Positions 13,766 through 26,256 of a stretch of DNA of 64,000 nt are shown here, in pieces. The position numbers and the translations under genes were made by a program. Below the pieces are notes generated by a model. That model saw only the letters and a program-made list of their open reading frames with translations. It had not been told where the DNA came from and did not search any database. Positions within the stretch are counted from its first letter, which is position 1. Every line of letters starts with the position of its first letter. The DNA comes from Linepithema humile (lineage: Eukaryota; Arthropoda; Insecta; Hymenoptera; Formicidae): positions 20,956,001 to 21,020,000 of the forward strand of contig NC_090133.1 of assembly GCF_040581485.1 (NCBI RefSeq). Direction: 5' to 3'.

Positions 13766-14259
13766 TAGTGGCGACGTATGCAGCGTGACCCGCAAGGCGA
13801 AACGTGCGTAACGCACGGTACGCTGTGCGCGAAGCGTAAACTCTCACGCGTGACACACGTTGGGCCACCATCTGTCTCTCTGAGATGGCGATCTATCTAG
13901 GACTTCTAGGATCTCTACTGTCAAGTTAATCGGCGCATATTGAAATTCTTGCATTGGAAATGCAGTAAATTACCTGTCCCTCGTGATTTTCTCCGACTCT
14001 CATTTCGGTGAACGTATTAATGTCAGATTCGCTATGATTTATGTACAGTCACGAGAAAGTTCACGCGACCCCAAGTTCGTCACGGTAATTAATGGCTCCG
14101 TTAATGGCTAACTAATCGATCGAGGTTACATCAACGCAGACCGATCACCGCGCAATGCGACAGATTGGCCGCATAAGCAGGATGATCAGGAGCTGTCTAC
14201 GCAGAGGACATATCTAGCGGCATTGCGTCTATTAGCATATCTGTACACGCGTTAAAAAT

Positions 14260-17200
14260 TGTTGAAACACAGTACATGTTTATGGCATGTGCTCGTAACA
14301 ATAATAATTTTTAATAAGTTAATTAATAATTTAATATGAAATTTTAATAAGTTTGAAAGAGAATTTTTTACGAATTATTTTTCTGAAAATTCTATTTTCT
14401 TCGGTTTATTGCGAAAAGATAAAACTAGATATTTATTGAAGTAATTGCGATTCAGATTTAAAAAACAGCAAATTATTGTTTATATTTTGCCTTTTCAATC
14501 CGCGGATTCCTTTTGTTGTATTTTGTCCAGTAGTCCCTTTCAGAAACGCGGATGGATAACTCGGCAAAGGCAGCGTGTCCTAAGATAGGTATCTGAAGAG
14601 GGATGGTCCGCGTGTTCTGGTCGATGAGAGGTCGGGAGATTCTAGGTACGCGGAGAAGCAAAGCGAGGACGGTTTGCGGTTGATTTGCTCGGTTTGGTCC
14701 AGACAATGCCGAGACGATGGCTTTGTCTCGCGGGGTAATGCCGTTCAAGCGCTCTACTACCTCCTTCACCAACTCCTTACAGCTCGCGAACACTCATACA
14801 AATGCATACGTGACATCACGTATGCGTGTCACATACACGTTGAACCCGCGTACGATCTTACCGTAAATCGTATCGTAACGCGTCCGTTGCCATCTTCCTT
14901 TGCCTGGAAGCTCGTCCAGCTCGTCGTGAGCAGAATCGAAGTTTCTTGTGTGCGAACTTTCTTTGATCCGCTATGCCGGATATTTCAAGAAAATCAACAC
15001 GTTTTTTTTTTATTTTAGATTTCTTAGTAAAAAGAATAAAATAAAAACGAAAGAGAGGAGAAAATATTGAGAATAATTATACATTTACAAATAAGCTCAT
15101 AAAAGAATGGAAATAATGTCTAAGCAAATTACTAAATAATAATACAATAGTTTTTTATTTTATTTTTGCTACTTGTTTTTCTTATTTTGATATTATTTAA
15201 CGATTTAATTTGCTCGGACATTATTTTGTTTCGAAAAATGGGCCGTAGAAATCGTGGCATTATCATTTCTATTTCTTGGTTAAAAACAAAAGAAAGTAGA
15301 TGGTGCCATCAGATATGACATACAAAACGAAGATTTACACGAAGTCTGCCTTGGCAGCGTATCGCGTTACGACGTATAATCTGCAGCCTTGGTCCACATC
15401 GCAGCTTCTTTACGACTGCCACCGCTGCTAGTCTGTCGCATCGTTTCTCTATCGCGAATTGTATACTGCACATGACCGAATGATGCACCGGAACAGGCGT
15501 ACTCGCTGGAACACGATCTTGGCTCCTTCTCTGTTCCGTCGTGCCACTTCCGAGTGAACGCGAGTATCATAAAATGAGCATAAGCGCAATATGTAAGTCA
15601 TATATATTTCTGCTCTCCCAAAAATTTTGGCACATTGCGGGATGAAGTTTCATTACTTTCTATATATTATGAGGAGAACAACGTGGCGAATAATGAAAAG
15701 TGAAAGGGCGGTACGTCGGAACGTCGAGGGTGAAAATATTATGCGCACGTGTAAGTGATACAGAACAGGCAATCGTGGCGAATTGGGAATCTGAGCGGAG
15801 CCGTAATTAACGTGTTAACGCAGCGATGCTGCGAACGGCGGAAGTTTTCCCTACGGGTTCGTAGGTCATTGTTAAAGGGCGTTGTCGGGATCGAAGGTCG
15901 TCTCCCCGGGCTCCGCCGGCAGAGGTTCTCGTCCCCCTATATTACCTCGTTTCATGCTCGATCGTGCTCATTGAATTCTCGCGCGCCCCAATTTCGCGCC
16001 GTCCGATATTTCACGCGTCTTTGTCATTGCGAGTGCGAGGATGCATCGATGACATATGTTGCACCGCCCGTTCGCGCACCCTTCTCGTCCCGTCTTCACT
16101 GACGAGCCGTGCAATTTGTACGGTAAGCACACGGTGGGCGATTCGCGCATCTGCCGCGTCTTCGACGATTCGCAGCGCTCCGTCGGCGGGAGGAGGCGTG
16201 AAATCGAACGGAAGTCAATGGCGCATTAACGTAACTCGATTACGACTGTCGCGCGAAGAGAGACGGCCGTCTAAATGTTTAAAGAAACGATTATTACCTT
16301 TGCTATTATGGATACCGGCTGCGCGCTAGCAAGCACGCGAAGTGAAGAAAAATGTTTAGGCAGAGATGCCGACCATTACGCGGAGAAATATTGGCTCGTC
16401 CGATGAATAATGTCAGGTTTTTACAGCAAACCCGCGAAGTTACGTTGCTGCGGCAAAAAACGCCGGCTAATATTTAGCGTAGCTCCATCTACTTTGAAAA
16501 ATGCGGCGGGCTGCAATTAGAATATCACATTACAAATACTCTGAAAGGTATAACTTTTCATTTTTATATGGTTGATCTTTTATTGCAATTGTTCTATATA
16601 TTTTCCTCTCGGCGATTTAATGAAAAATTTATCAAATATACATATTGTATGTGCGACAGCATCGACACGAATATCACGGCGCCGAGAGAAGCGACATTAT
16701 TCATCGGACGGGGTTTGCTTAATGCGATATTCAAATAAACGTACGTTACAACGTCCTCCGCGATAAGCTTCTGGAGCAGCGTGCAAAAAGGAGGAAAAAA
16801 GCACGCGGAGGAAAACAACACGCGAACCGTAGTTGTGCGGGTCAAGCCTTGTAAAGCTGAAAAGCGAGATAAAGGGGCAACACCGACTGCGGCCGTTTTC
16901 CTGATTCGAGGGCCGCGTATTCGTGTCGCCACGCAGTGCGAATACGTCGGTGATTTTATTTTACAACGGTACCTAATTTGTCGCGTGCGCATACACGCAC
17001 CGCATTGTCGTTTTGCGAAATTTCTTTCTGTCGGATGCGGGAAGCGTCACGACGGCCATTTATCCTCGCCGAGCCTTATAATTCTTCCGCGGTTATCGCG
17101 GTAAGCGAGTTGCACTCGTAGCACACATTTGAAACTTTAATAACAGTCGACAAACTCTAACCGACTACATCCCGAGCGGATGACAGTGGACACATTCGCT

Positions 17201-18000
17201 AAATCACGACGGCGATTAAGAGCGGCAGTGCATGTCCCATCGGCCATCGCGAAAGATTCCGAACGAACGGGCGAACGATCGTGAGCCCCTTAACCCCCGC
17301 CATCCATATCGAGCTTAAAACTGTTTAACGGCGACGCCACTCCGTAAATTGCAATTCCTCCGACCCCGCCGGCATTGCACGTCATTGCTGCGGGCTTGTC
17401 TCGGAGGGCGGCAAGGCGCCTCGGTTGCTAGATGAGATTTTTTCCTAGGAGCTTGCTCTCGGCGGTATATGACACGAACGAGGGCAAATCTAGGGGCCAG
17501 CTCGTAATCGAGAGGAGAGCGCGGTGCGTAATTTTTAGAACGTAATTTTTATAGAATTGTAGCGTATAACGCGCGAGCGTAATAGATTTTATCACGGTAA
17601 TATCCCGTGAAATTGCGTACGTATATTTAGTAACGTTAGTGCGTTATATTTCAAAGATTTGCTACAACATTGGTTTATACACTCTTTCGGGTACTTGAAA
17701 TTGATTTTGGAATTGAAAAAATTAAAAATTTAGGTTTATTTTCTGAACTGTCACACTTTGCATTAAACTTTGTAATTGATATATATAAATTATTTATTGA
17801 TTTATATTTTTATAAATCAAAACTTAAAACGAACAAATAAAGTTATTAAAAATTTCTTGATAATGTGAGAATTATTTAACAGATCACGTAATAAAAACCA
17901 CTTCAAAAATTGCTTTTCTGAAGAGACCACATTTTTTTCGGCATTTTATATTGAAGAAAAAAATATTGAGAAGCAATGTTCAAGAAATTCTATATATATT
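14260..18000. other. Non-coding DNA, long CpG-rich domain
   Basis: No gene is recognised. AT-rich spacers lie at about 14260-14480, 15000-15300 and 17640-18000. The stretch 15300-17600 is the longest CpG-rich domain in the first third of the window. It carries several overlapping open frames of 60-130 codons on both strands, none with recognisable features. Confidence 0.5.
14804..14825. repeat. Inverted repeat, 10-bp arms and 2-nt centre
   Basis: GCATACGTGA and TCACGTATGC flank the dinucleotide CA. Each arm contains an ACGTGA/TCACGT core, which resembles bZIP or bHLH half-sites. A dimeric binding site is possible but not shown. Confidence 0.6.
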
Positions 18001-18005
18001 CAATG

Positions 18006-18009
<4 letters not shown>

Positions 18010-18038
<29 letters not shown>
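18010..18038. repeat. (TA)n microsatellite
   Basis: An uninterrupted TA dinucleotide tract of about 29 bp inside an AT-rich spacer. Likely length-polymorphic. Confidence 0.9.
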
Positions 18039-18039
<1 letters not shown>

Positions 18040-18040
<1 letters not shown>

Positions 18041-21000
18041 TCTATATATTGTCACAATAGAATTGTCGCACAATAGGAAAGCCAAGCTCTGAATTCGGAC
18101 ATTCAATCTTTTAAATGGACTGATTCGAGCGAGTCACTTTAATCTTTTAAGGGTTAGCCTTCGCGCTTGTTCGCGTCATGAAATCGCTACGAATAAGTTG
18201 GTGGATTTGGGAAGTTCGCGAGCGTGACTGAAATCGAAGTGGAAGCGGTTTACGATCGGCTACTGCCATTATATCGAATCTCTATACTCGAGTTTCATCT
18301 AACTTCGCCGCTGTAATATCGATCTGTCTTCGCTGACTTGCTCGTCACTCTCTACTTCTACTTTATCTTGTAAGAAATAGCCGATGACGAGAGATATATC
18401 CTTATAGGATAACGATATTTGTTTACATAGCTATTAATTGAGAGTTTTTGTAGTCTCTATCTGTAAAATAGAAGGATGCGTCAAAGTATTAAAATAGTGC
18501 TTGCCTAAATAATTTATTTTAAATATAAAATTTGATAAATATAATCATAAAATTTAATTGTATAAAATTTTAGCGACTTTGTGATGTAACGCAAACTTAT
18601 CACATTACTGTATTGTTTTCGAATCATATTTGAGATTTTCAACTGGACTTATTTTATTCTGTAACTTATAAAGTTGATTTTCCCGACTAAAAAGATAGAA
18701 GTTTGTTAAAAAAAGTTGTCTCACTACTTTTTGTTTTTTCAGTACAAGATTGTTGATCCATACAGAAATAATGAAATAAATTTTTAATAAACCTTTATAT
18801 TTGTTTTAATTCTTTTCTAAATATTAAATTCGTCTAGAAATTCGCCAGATTCGACGAATTGTTTGAATTTTCAATAAAACATTTGATGTTATTTAAACCA
18901 GTAATTGTAACTGGTGTCAAAATTTGTGCCTGTTCTCATTTTAAAAGTAGAAGAAGAGCGATGCTCCGAATTTCATAGGAGTCCGTAAAAATAACCGACC
19001 TAGGCTTCTCTGTTAGCACTCCAAAGTTTATTATAATATCCAAACTTGCGAAATGCATATAGCGTTATGCAATTTTTAAAATGTATATTCTAAATGCAAA
19101 TTAATGTAAATACTAAAACATTTTTCATGCTTTTTATATTTTTTGCATTTTCTCTGTAATCTGCATTGATTAACATTAATTTTATTTTAATTTTTATTTA
19201 CATTAGTAATATATTTTTTGTTACAAAAAATATTTTAATTTTGCTTTTTATTTCTTATTCATATTACACATTGCGTTTGTAGTCTAGGCATTTGTTATCA
19301 AACACTAAAAATTTATTGAACACCAACTTTCCAATTATTATATTTGTCATTATTACTTAAATTTAAAATATTAGTAGATCATTTGCTTCTTTTCCTGGTA
19401 ATAACTTTGCGAATTGGGGACACTGCGGCAATTTTATGCTTATTGTAAGTTAACTGCGCGTTTAAGTTCCGGTGCAACATTTTTCGTGTTACTTTAGCCG
19501 CTAACTGTTACAGAGTCAGACTGCCATAAATCAGTCTTCTTGTCTGCGCTACTGAAGTAGAACGAAAACGGTCGGTCCTTCATTTTACAAGAACACACGG
19601 CGAAATTGCCGGTGTTTAAGCGAGACGCTGACGTATCCGCGCGCGTACCGGAAAATCATAAAAAAGGGGAATTCGTAGGAATAGAGTCCGCGAATGTGCG
19701 GTAGGACGTAAAGCTTAATTACCGTTAGTGCACCGGAGAAATCCTGGACCTAGATTAACATTTAATTCTTTTGTGAAAGCGCACCGCTTTAACCCTTCTC
19801 TCCCCCCTCGGGATCAGAAAGCGGGTAACAAGCGTACGTACCGTGTCGTAAATTTGTATAACAACGGCTAGCGTGGCAGTTTGTATATTTATCACGTCGT
19901 TCTTTTTAACAGGATGCCTCGACGTTTCTCCATTTTTTCGCGGCTGGACATCATAACTAATGAAGATATTAACGAGGCGGTAGCTAGACGATTAATATTC
20001 TCTAAGTCGTATTACGTATTTTAATACGCGAGCATCTGGTATATAATTATTGAAGAGTTTATATATATATATGAATTATTGATAGGATAAAAATAAACAT
20101 AATGCATTACGCCAGTAATTGGCATCTGCAGGGGAACTTTGTTAAAAGAGAAGCTGCCGGAAGATAATTGTATTATTACCTTTTTATTGTTTATCGCTCA
20201 ATCATTTGAAATCTTGTTTCCACGGAATAAGAATAATGAATATTATCGTGCATTTTTTGTAATTAATTTGTAATTAATCTTACCGTAACCGTATATTCTC
20301 GTTCATATAGAGCGAGTGGCTGAATTGCAATAGCTCGCGAAATTTATAAAGAGAAATATTTCTAATTGCTGCATAAGTTTGCGTTAATCAGACTTTTAAA
20401 TACTTTGTCCATTGGCAGGAAGAGTCAAGGCACGCCAAGGCTGCATTCCGTGGTTGCGGTTATTAGACCTTCATCTAACGTACCTAATTGTGGCGCATGA
20501 TCCCTGACCCGTCCACCCGCCTCCCACGCGAGCCATTATGTATTCTTCGTTTCGCTCCGCGTACGAAGATCGTCGCAAGCAACAGCAGCCAGCACGTTTG
20601 AACGAGGAACGGTCGGAGTTTGACTCACCCCGGGCATTAATATAAATTTCAACCGCGTGTTCTCCGCCGCGCAATGTGTCCCGCGTGGGTGTGCAGACCC
20701 TCGGTCGTTGCGCGCTATCAACACGGCTGACGAGCGTCAGTTATTAATTCACGCGGCGCTTGCGGTCAAGTCGTCCAGTTTCGTCTATAACAGGAACCGT
20801 GGTTTGCGCGGTCGTCATACGTAAAAATACAACTGTCGCATATATGTGGTTCGACGTTCTATTGCATACGTCGTAAGCGACGTCGATATGCTCCACAAAT
20901 TCGCCCGTGGGATTCGTCTCGGCAAAATTTCAGAATATACTTCCGCTCTAAAAATGTTTCACATGTTCACGTGAAATCACAGAAATTTCAAAATTTTAGG

Positions 21001-22260
21001 ATTGCTATCCATTTTTTCTATTATCAAATTTTTTTTTTATATATATATATAAATTCCAATCAAGGATCAAATTGTAACTAAAAAAGCGAATTTTTGTACA
21101 TTTTTGAAGTGAGAAACATAGAAAAATATTTTCTCGAATACACTACCTTACTAAACTATCGAATCTATTGCGAACTAAAAATAATAACGCTAAAAAAACC
21201 GAGAGAAAAAATTTTGATAGTTTTTATTTCAGAAGCGCTTCAAAACTGATTGAACTCAAAACACGCTGAAAGCGATAGAAAATACGGAATTTTAGAACGA
21301 AGGCACTTCACTGAGTTTACACTATATACGAACTCGCTCTTTTTTTTTTTTTTTTTTAACTCTGCCCGACTTTAATCTAAACTGATCTCTGTTGAAAGAG
21401 AACAGCGTGTCTCCAATTTAAACTGTAGAAAATTAAACATTTGCACGCGTAGACTTTTTATACACGATATATCTAATATATACATCACGATGAATTAAGA
21501 AATGTTTCTCGCTACAGAATTTAACATTGTATCTGCGAATATAATTTTATTTTACATGATCCGATTATTTCGGAGAAGTTAACTTTTTATATGTGCGCGG
21601 CGGTATTTTGACGTTGCCAAGATGCGGCTGAACATCGTCCCAGTACTTTAGCTCTCTCGCCGAGGCCATAATAAGCAAAAATAATCTCCGTGAGCGGCAT
21701 TTCATCGGAGTCCTCGTTATATGCGGTCGGATATAAAAGCACGGATGCACGAGGGTAAGCGCCGCGGAGCTTTTTCAATCTGTCGGTAGGGAAAGCAACT
21801 CGCCGCACGCGATAAGAATCGCAATTCTGCTCCTCGTCGATATAACGCTGAGAGCTGATTAAATTGCCCCGCTTCATAGGGATGTAACCAAGTAATATCC
21901 GCCCATGGATAAGAGACTTTTTTTGCATATCGTATATTCGAACTGATTAAAAGCCAGCGAATCAACCGCGGACCATCGTAAATAAGCCCATCAAAATTCC
22001 CGTCGAATCTCGCTCAGCAAATAATCAACGCTCTGAATTAATTAATTTAATCAGTTTTTACGATATATCTTTATTCACTTCTGTTTTAACAACACAAACT
22101 TCTTCATTAGTATTAAATTGTATTATTTAATAACATACATGGAAGTTTCGCATAAAAAAGTTATAATAATTTGTATAATTCTGCATTTTATTCTTTGTTT
22201 AATTACAACATGTATTTATATCAATCGTTATAATTCTGATTTTTCGACATTTATTATTCT
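18040..22260. other. Non-coding DNA, mixed composition
   Basis: No gene is recognised. AT-rich stretches lie at about 18450-19400, 20040-20440 and 20960-21580. CpG-richer bands lie at about 19400-20040, 20440-20960 and 21590-22030. A run of 18 T lies at 21340-21357. Three overlapping minus-strand open frames at 21565-21965 show no family features. Confidence 0.5.
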
Positions 22261-22264
22261 CACA

Positions 22265-22790
22265 ATTTACTCGCGAAAGCTCGTAAAGTCTATATTTCGA
22301 AAAAGAATATTTTACTGTCCACTTATTTTCAAAGTTTATATTTTGCTATAAGCTGTCATAATAATTTTAAGTTGTTTCTTATTTCAAAATTACTGGTGCT
22401 TCAAGTACGAGTATTACGGTGTCTATAAATACTTTTATTTAATTAATTCGCGAAAACTCGTAAAGTTTGTATGAAATTAAATATTTTATTGTCTTATATA
22501 TTTGTTAAATTTATAGTTTGCCATAAGTTGTCTCATGTTAATTGTCAGTCGTTTTTTACTGCAAAATTATCGATGCTTTTTGAGCACAAGTATTTTTTAC
22601 AGTGCCGATTAAAACTTTTATAAGGTATAATTCGTAGGAGTTCATAAAATATATATGAAACGGAATATTTCATTGTCCATCTAATTTCGTCAGGTTTATA
22701 GTTCGCCATAAGTCTTCGCACTAATTTTCCGTCGTTTTTTACGTCAAAATTATCGATGTTTCGAGTATCAGTGTTACAATGTGGCCGAAA
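22265..22790. repeat. Three diverged tandem copies of a ~180-bp repeat
   Basis: Matching blocks recur in the same order three times. Block A (TCGCGAAAGCTCGTAAA in copy 1) starts near 22271, 22448 and 22632. Block B (GTTTATA..TTGC.ATAAG) starts at 22334, 22509 and 22694. Block C (CAAAATTA..G.TGCTT) starts at 22385, 22562 and 22745. Spacings are 175-185 bp throughout, so this is an old tandem duplication with small indels rather than scattered similarity. Copies 2 and 3 look closer to each other than to copy 1. It could be a satellite fragment or an internal part of a dispersed element. No coding function is inferred. A repeated short peptide (NFDVKND / NFAVKND) in one minus-strand frame is only a consequence of the DNA repeat. 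Confidence 0.75.
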
Positions 22791-25700
22791 CATGGTGTGT
22801 AGTACGTTTGCGTCACCTGCTAAAGCTGTACAAGCATGTCGGGGATTGCGTTTCTTAGTCCTGTTGTATTTTGCATAGCGTAACATGTGAGTTTCGTGAT
22901 TGAGTTACGATCTACGAACGCGCCGATGGTCTCGTTCGCGCGGAAGCCTATTGCACATCGGTGATAAAAAAATAACAAACAGTTCCTTTTAGACGGTTTT
23001 GTCGCACAGAGGCGTATGGTACTCCGCGCACGAGTGACAGGAATTTGATTCCTATCGAAAATTGAAAAAGCTCCGTACTGCCACGCAATCTTTATGGAGA
23101 TGAAAACTACGGTCCGTACAACGTGCACAACACAAACAAAAATATGATTTCGCCCGCGTCGCTGGGCCGAGTAACGCTTTTCAAATCGTCGTCGTGTCGC
23201 ATGTCATTCATATGCTGACGTACATATTCGCGCGTGAGCTTAGCACACTTTACTCTTGTTCTTATTTCCGTATTCACGGGAATTTGTTCGTTTTATCGTA
23301 CTTTAATCTTCAATTTTTTAGCGTACTTACTTAGCGTGTTTACATTGGAAACTTTTCTATCACCATCGATCGTTCGAAAGAACCATTATATTAATTTTTA
23401 TAAAGTTTGATCATGTAATAATTTACAGATGAAACAGTTTTAATTAACTTTCGACAGTGGTAATTATGTAAACATACGAATAAAATGTATATATAACAAG
23501 TATCATGACGGTTTCAAAATTAATTTTAAGTGATGTTAATTACCATTCGTAAACATTTATTATTTATTAAAGAATTATATATCAATGAATTATTATATTT
23601 CTTTCGACACGATGCTAAATATAAGATACAGTTGTATAAGTGAAACGTATTAAAACTTAATTGCATAAAATGCTGGTTCAAATAACCTTCTTAAATAATG
23701 ATGAAGATTTTTCAGTATTGAAGTAGAGCATGTAAATTTGATGCATTGAATTAACATTGATTAAACCTTCAGCAAAATAGCGTAAATCGCGAATATAGCG
23801 CAAACACAAGTTATGGCCTTTTATTTCGGGAGATGGAGTGCATTTGCTCCCGAAATTCAATTAATTACGTTCCCACGATGAGAAATATCAGCGAGGTGGC
23901 GAAAATTAAATCGTCAATAAAGCCGTCGCAGTGGAACGCGCCGACAACATTTGAAATTAACTATTATGTCAGCCGCGTCGGAGCGTAAAGCGGATCTTTG
24001 TCGTATGTAATATGCGTGCACATATAGATATTCATGTATGGACACGGATAGACCTTTCATCCCCGCGACGGTTCCGGATAAAACCATCCTGGGTGGCCGG
24101 ATAACTTCCATTCCGTTAAATCCATTTATGCCGGAAGATCCGAGTATTTTGAAAACGGGCTGAAATCGGGTCGTGGGCGGTTCGAATCTGCGCGTACGGC
24201 GAGATTCTCCGCGTATTACAGACCACTGGAATACAAGCTCGTGCCGGTATCGAAGTCCGCATAGTCGACATAATCCGCAGGTGCTATCACGGTCGCAAAA
24301 TACCGAGCGCGCGAAGAAACCGCAGCTATATCGTTAGTCATCAAATCGCGGAGTGATATTACAGATTTGCGTCGCGACGCAAAAATTGCTGGTATCTCGA
24401 AATAGCGTTTCGATAGAATGTTGAGAGGTTTGTATGGGATCAGGATTTGCAAAGATTCGCTTTGTCGACTTATGTAACATAAATTGCGGAATACTAAAAT
24501 TTTCAATACTAAAATTTGAAGTTTTTTATTTCATTATTAAATATAATATTTGATACTGTTTACAAATTTTAATTTAAATTAATTTTTTATTCAAATTTTC
24601 TGTATTTTCAAGATTTTACGAAAGCAATAATGTGTTGTATGTGTTGCGGGATTATTCATAATCTTGCGGAGCTTCTTTACAAAGAAAAATTTTTAAAACT
24701 TTGCGTAGCATGTTGCAGAATAAAATCTCATTAACTATTTCAAAGACTTTTCCCTAGATACTTTTATGCGACATGCAATTACAAAGAATAATTTTTAAAA
24801 ATAAGAAGAAAATCGCAAGAATTTGTCACCCTCTTATAAAGGCAAAAATCTGTTTTTTCGCACATGTATCTTTAGCCCGACACCATACGATTATATTTAC
24901 ACTGAGATGGCGAAACAAACACGAATGGCGCGAAAGTAAGACGGTAATGCATTCATGAATGGCCCGAATTCTGCAAGAAACGACATTACTTTGGCGGCGG
25001 CTGCGACGCGGAGAAAAGGTATCGCATTGGCGTTCGTAGTCGCGGCGGTGCCGCAATGGTGGCTTTTCCACGGCCGTTACCCACGGCACAATTCCCGGAA
25101 ATATTTCCAGCTTCGTGTGTAAAATCAGCGAATTCCACGTCGCGCTTTTCCGATACGTAACTCACGTTTCTCCGCCTCCGCCGCCGTCTCCTCTATCTCG
25201 CCGTTCTCGTGTCACGCCTGTTTCGCAACGGTATAGTCGGCTCGCGTTCTTCTACCCCTTTATCGGTGCCTTTAGCGCGCACACGCGCTTACAGAAAACA
25301 AATACATAGGGTATAACTAGACAAATGGACACTAGACTTCGGAATCAAATGTAAGAAGTTCAATTCTCAGAAATAACATATATTTTTTGAATTCTTTTTT
25401 TTTTTAAATATATCTCATGGCACAAGATTTTTTAAGATTACTCAAATCTAAAAAAGAAGAAAAAAATTACTTACTTTTTTTTATTTTTTAAATTAATTTT
25501 CTAGAATATGAAACCTTGTGGGAAAAGCAATTTACTCCATATTTTAACTCTTTTTTTTTTTTTTTCAAGAAGAAGTCGCCTTTGTTTCGCGGTTTTTCGG
25601 AACACTCTGTATGCACACGTACAGATACACTGCATTCTTTCGGGTGGAATCCGCGCTTTGTTCTCTCTTCGACGCCTTTTGTTCCGTGGCACCGACTCTC

Positions 25701-26080
25701 CAGCGAGACATCTCACGGTGTCGTCGTTGCGAATGCGAGAAATATTAGACAGATGCCACGGGGGAGTGAAGAACCGGTCGTCCATTTTTGCGCAAGACGT
25801 CGCTTCTATCTTTCATTTCGAGGCGAGCAGTCGCGGGCAATCGACTTTGATCGTTGACGCGAGGAATGAGGGGTCGGTTGCAAAGAGAATTTCAGAAATC
25901 AAGCAAAATTCAGCTGGTGTAATGAGAGGAAAAGTAGTATAACAAGCTTATGCTTGGCAAGAGCTTAATTTCAGAAATTATGAAACTTAAATTATAGCGA
26001 ATGTATGTTTTTGGAAAAGAGATTTTATAATGTTAAATAAAAACAACGGTAAAATTCTTAAACAAATATATTTAACAACA
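22790..26080. other. Non-coding DNA, mixed composition
   Basis: No gene is recognised. CpG-richer bands lie at about 22800-23330, 23850-24480, 24950-25320 and 25600-25900, with AT-rich DNA between. A run of 15 T lies at 25551-25565. A 22-bp near-identical direct repeat beginning TTACAAAGAA lies at 24677-24698 and 24779-24800 with one mismatch. Open frames at 25500-25940 on both strands overlap and are unconvincing. Confidence 0.5.
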
Positions 26081-26081
26081 G

Positions 26082-26256
26082 TACACGGAGAAAATTTTAC
26101 ATAAAAAATTACTATGTACCGCAGTAGCCGCGGACTATTATAGAAAGAATTATAAAAATTTTTACTATGTTTTTTACATGTAAAACATAGTAAAAATTTT
26201 CGGTCCCCGATTACTATCGCACATGGTACTTTTTGATATAAAATTGTTTTCGTGTA
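26082..26256. mobile_element. MITE-like element with TA target duplication
   Basis: The 171 bp at 26084-26254 are flanked on both sides by TA (26082-26083 and 26255-26256). The ends are inverted repeats: left CACGGAGAAAATTTTACATA and, reading the opposite strand, right CACGAAAACAATTTTATATC. Over the first 34 positions I count 27 matches. A TA duplication and a short non-coding body fit a non-autonomous Tc1/mariner-type MITE. The superfamily is inferred only from the TA flanks, and no transposase is present. The diverged ends suggest an old insertion. The interior carries a second, better-conserved hairpin (26155-26200). Confidence 0.7.
26155..26200. repeat. Nested hairpin inside the MITE-like element
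   Basis: Perfect 19-bp arms (AAAATTTTTACTATGTTTT at 26155-26173 and its reverse complement at 26182-26200) flank an 8-nt loop, TTACATGT. The arms are better preserved than the outer inverted repeats. The word ACTATGT also occurs in the left end of the element, so this may be a partial internal duplication of the terminal sequence. Confidence 0.75.

Larger units (their letters stand above)
9080..14260. other. Non-coding DNA, CpG-rich blocks with AT-rich spacers
   Basis: No gene is recognised. CpG-rich blocks lie at about 9370-10640, 10870-11560, 12560-13180 and 13700-14260, separated by AT-rich spacers of roughly 200-480 bp. The block at 9590-9880 is purine-rich on the + strand, which creates an Arg/Glu-rich open frame that I regard as compositional. 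Short repeats and hairpins inside are listed separately. Confidence 0.55.

Noticed and set aside
22265..22790. CRISPR-like interpretation of the repeated blocks
   Set aside because: The whole ~180-bp unit is repeated and diverged. There are no short identical repeats with unique spacers, and the DNA is eukaryotic in character.
24170..24200. GGTTCGAATC resembling a tRNA B-box
   Set aside because: No A-box, no acceptor-stem pairing and no cloverleaf could be drawn around it.
24677..24800. 22-bp direct repeat beginning TTACAAAGAA, two copies 102 bp apart
   Set aside because: The surrounding DNA does not repeat, and AT-rich words of this kind recur by chance.
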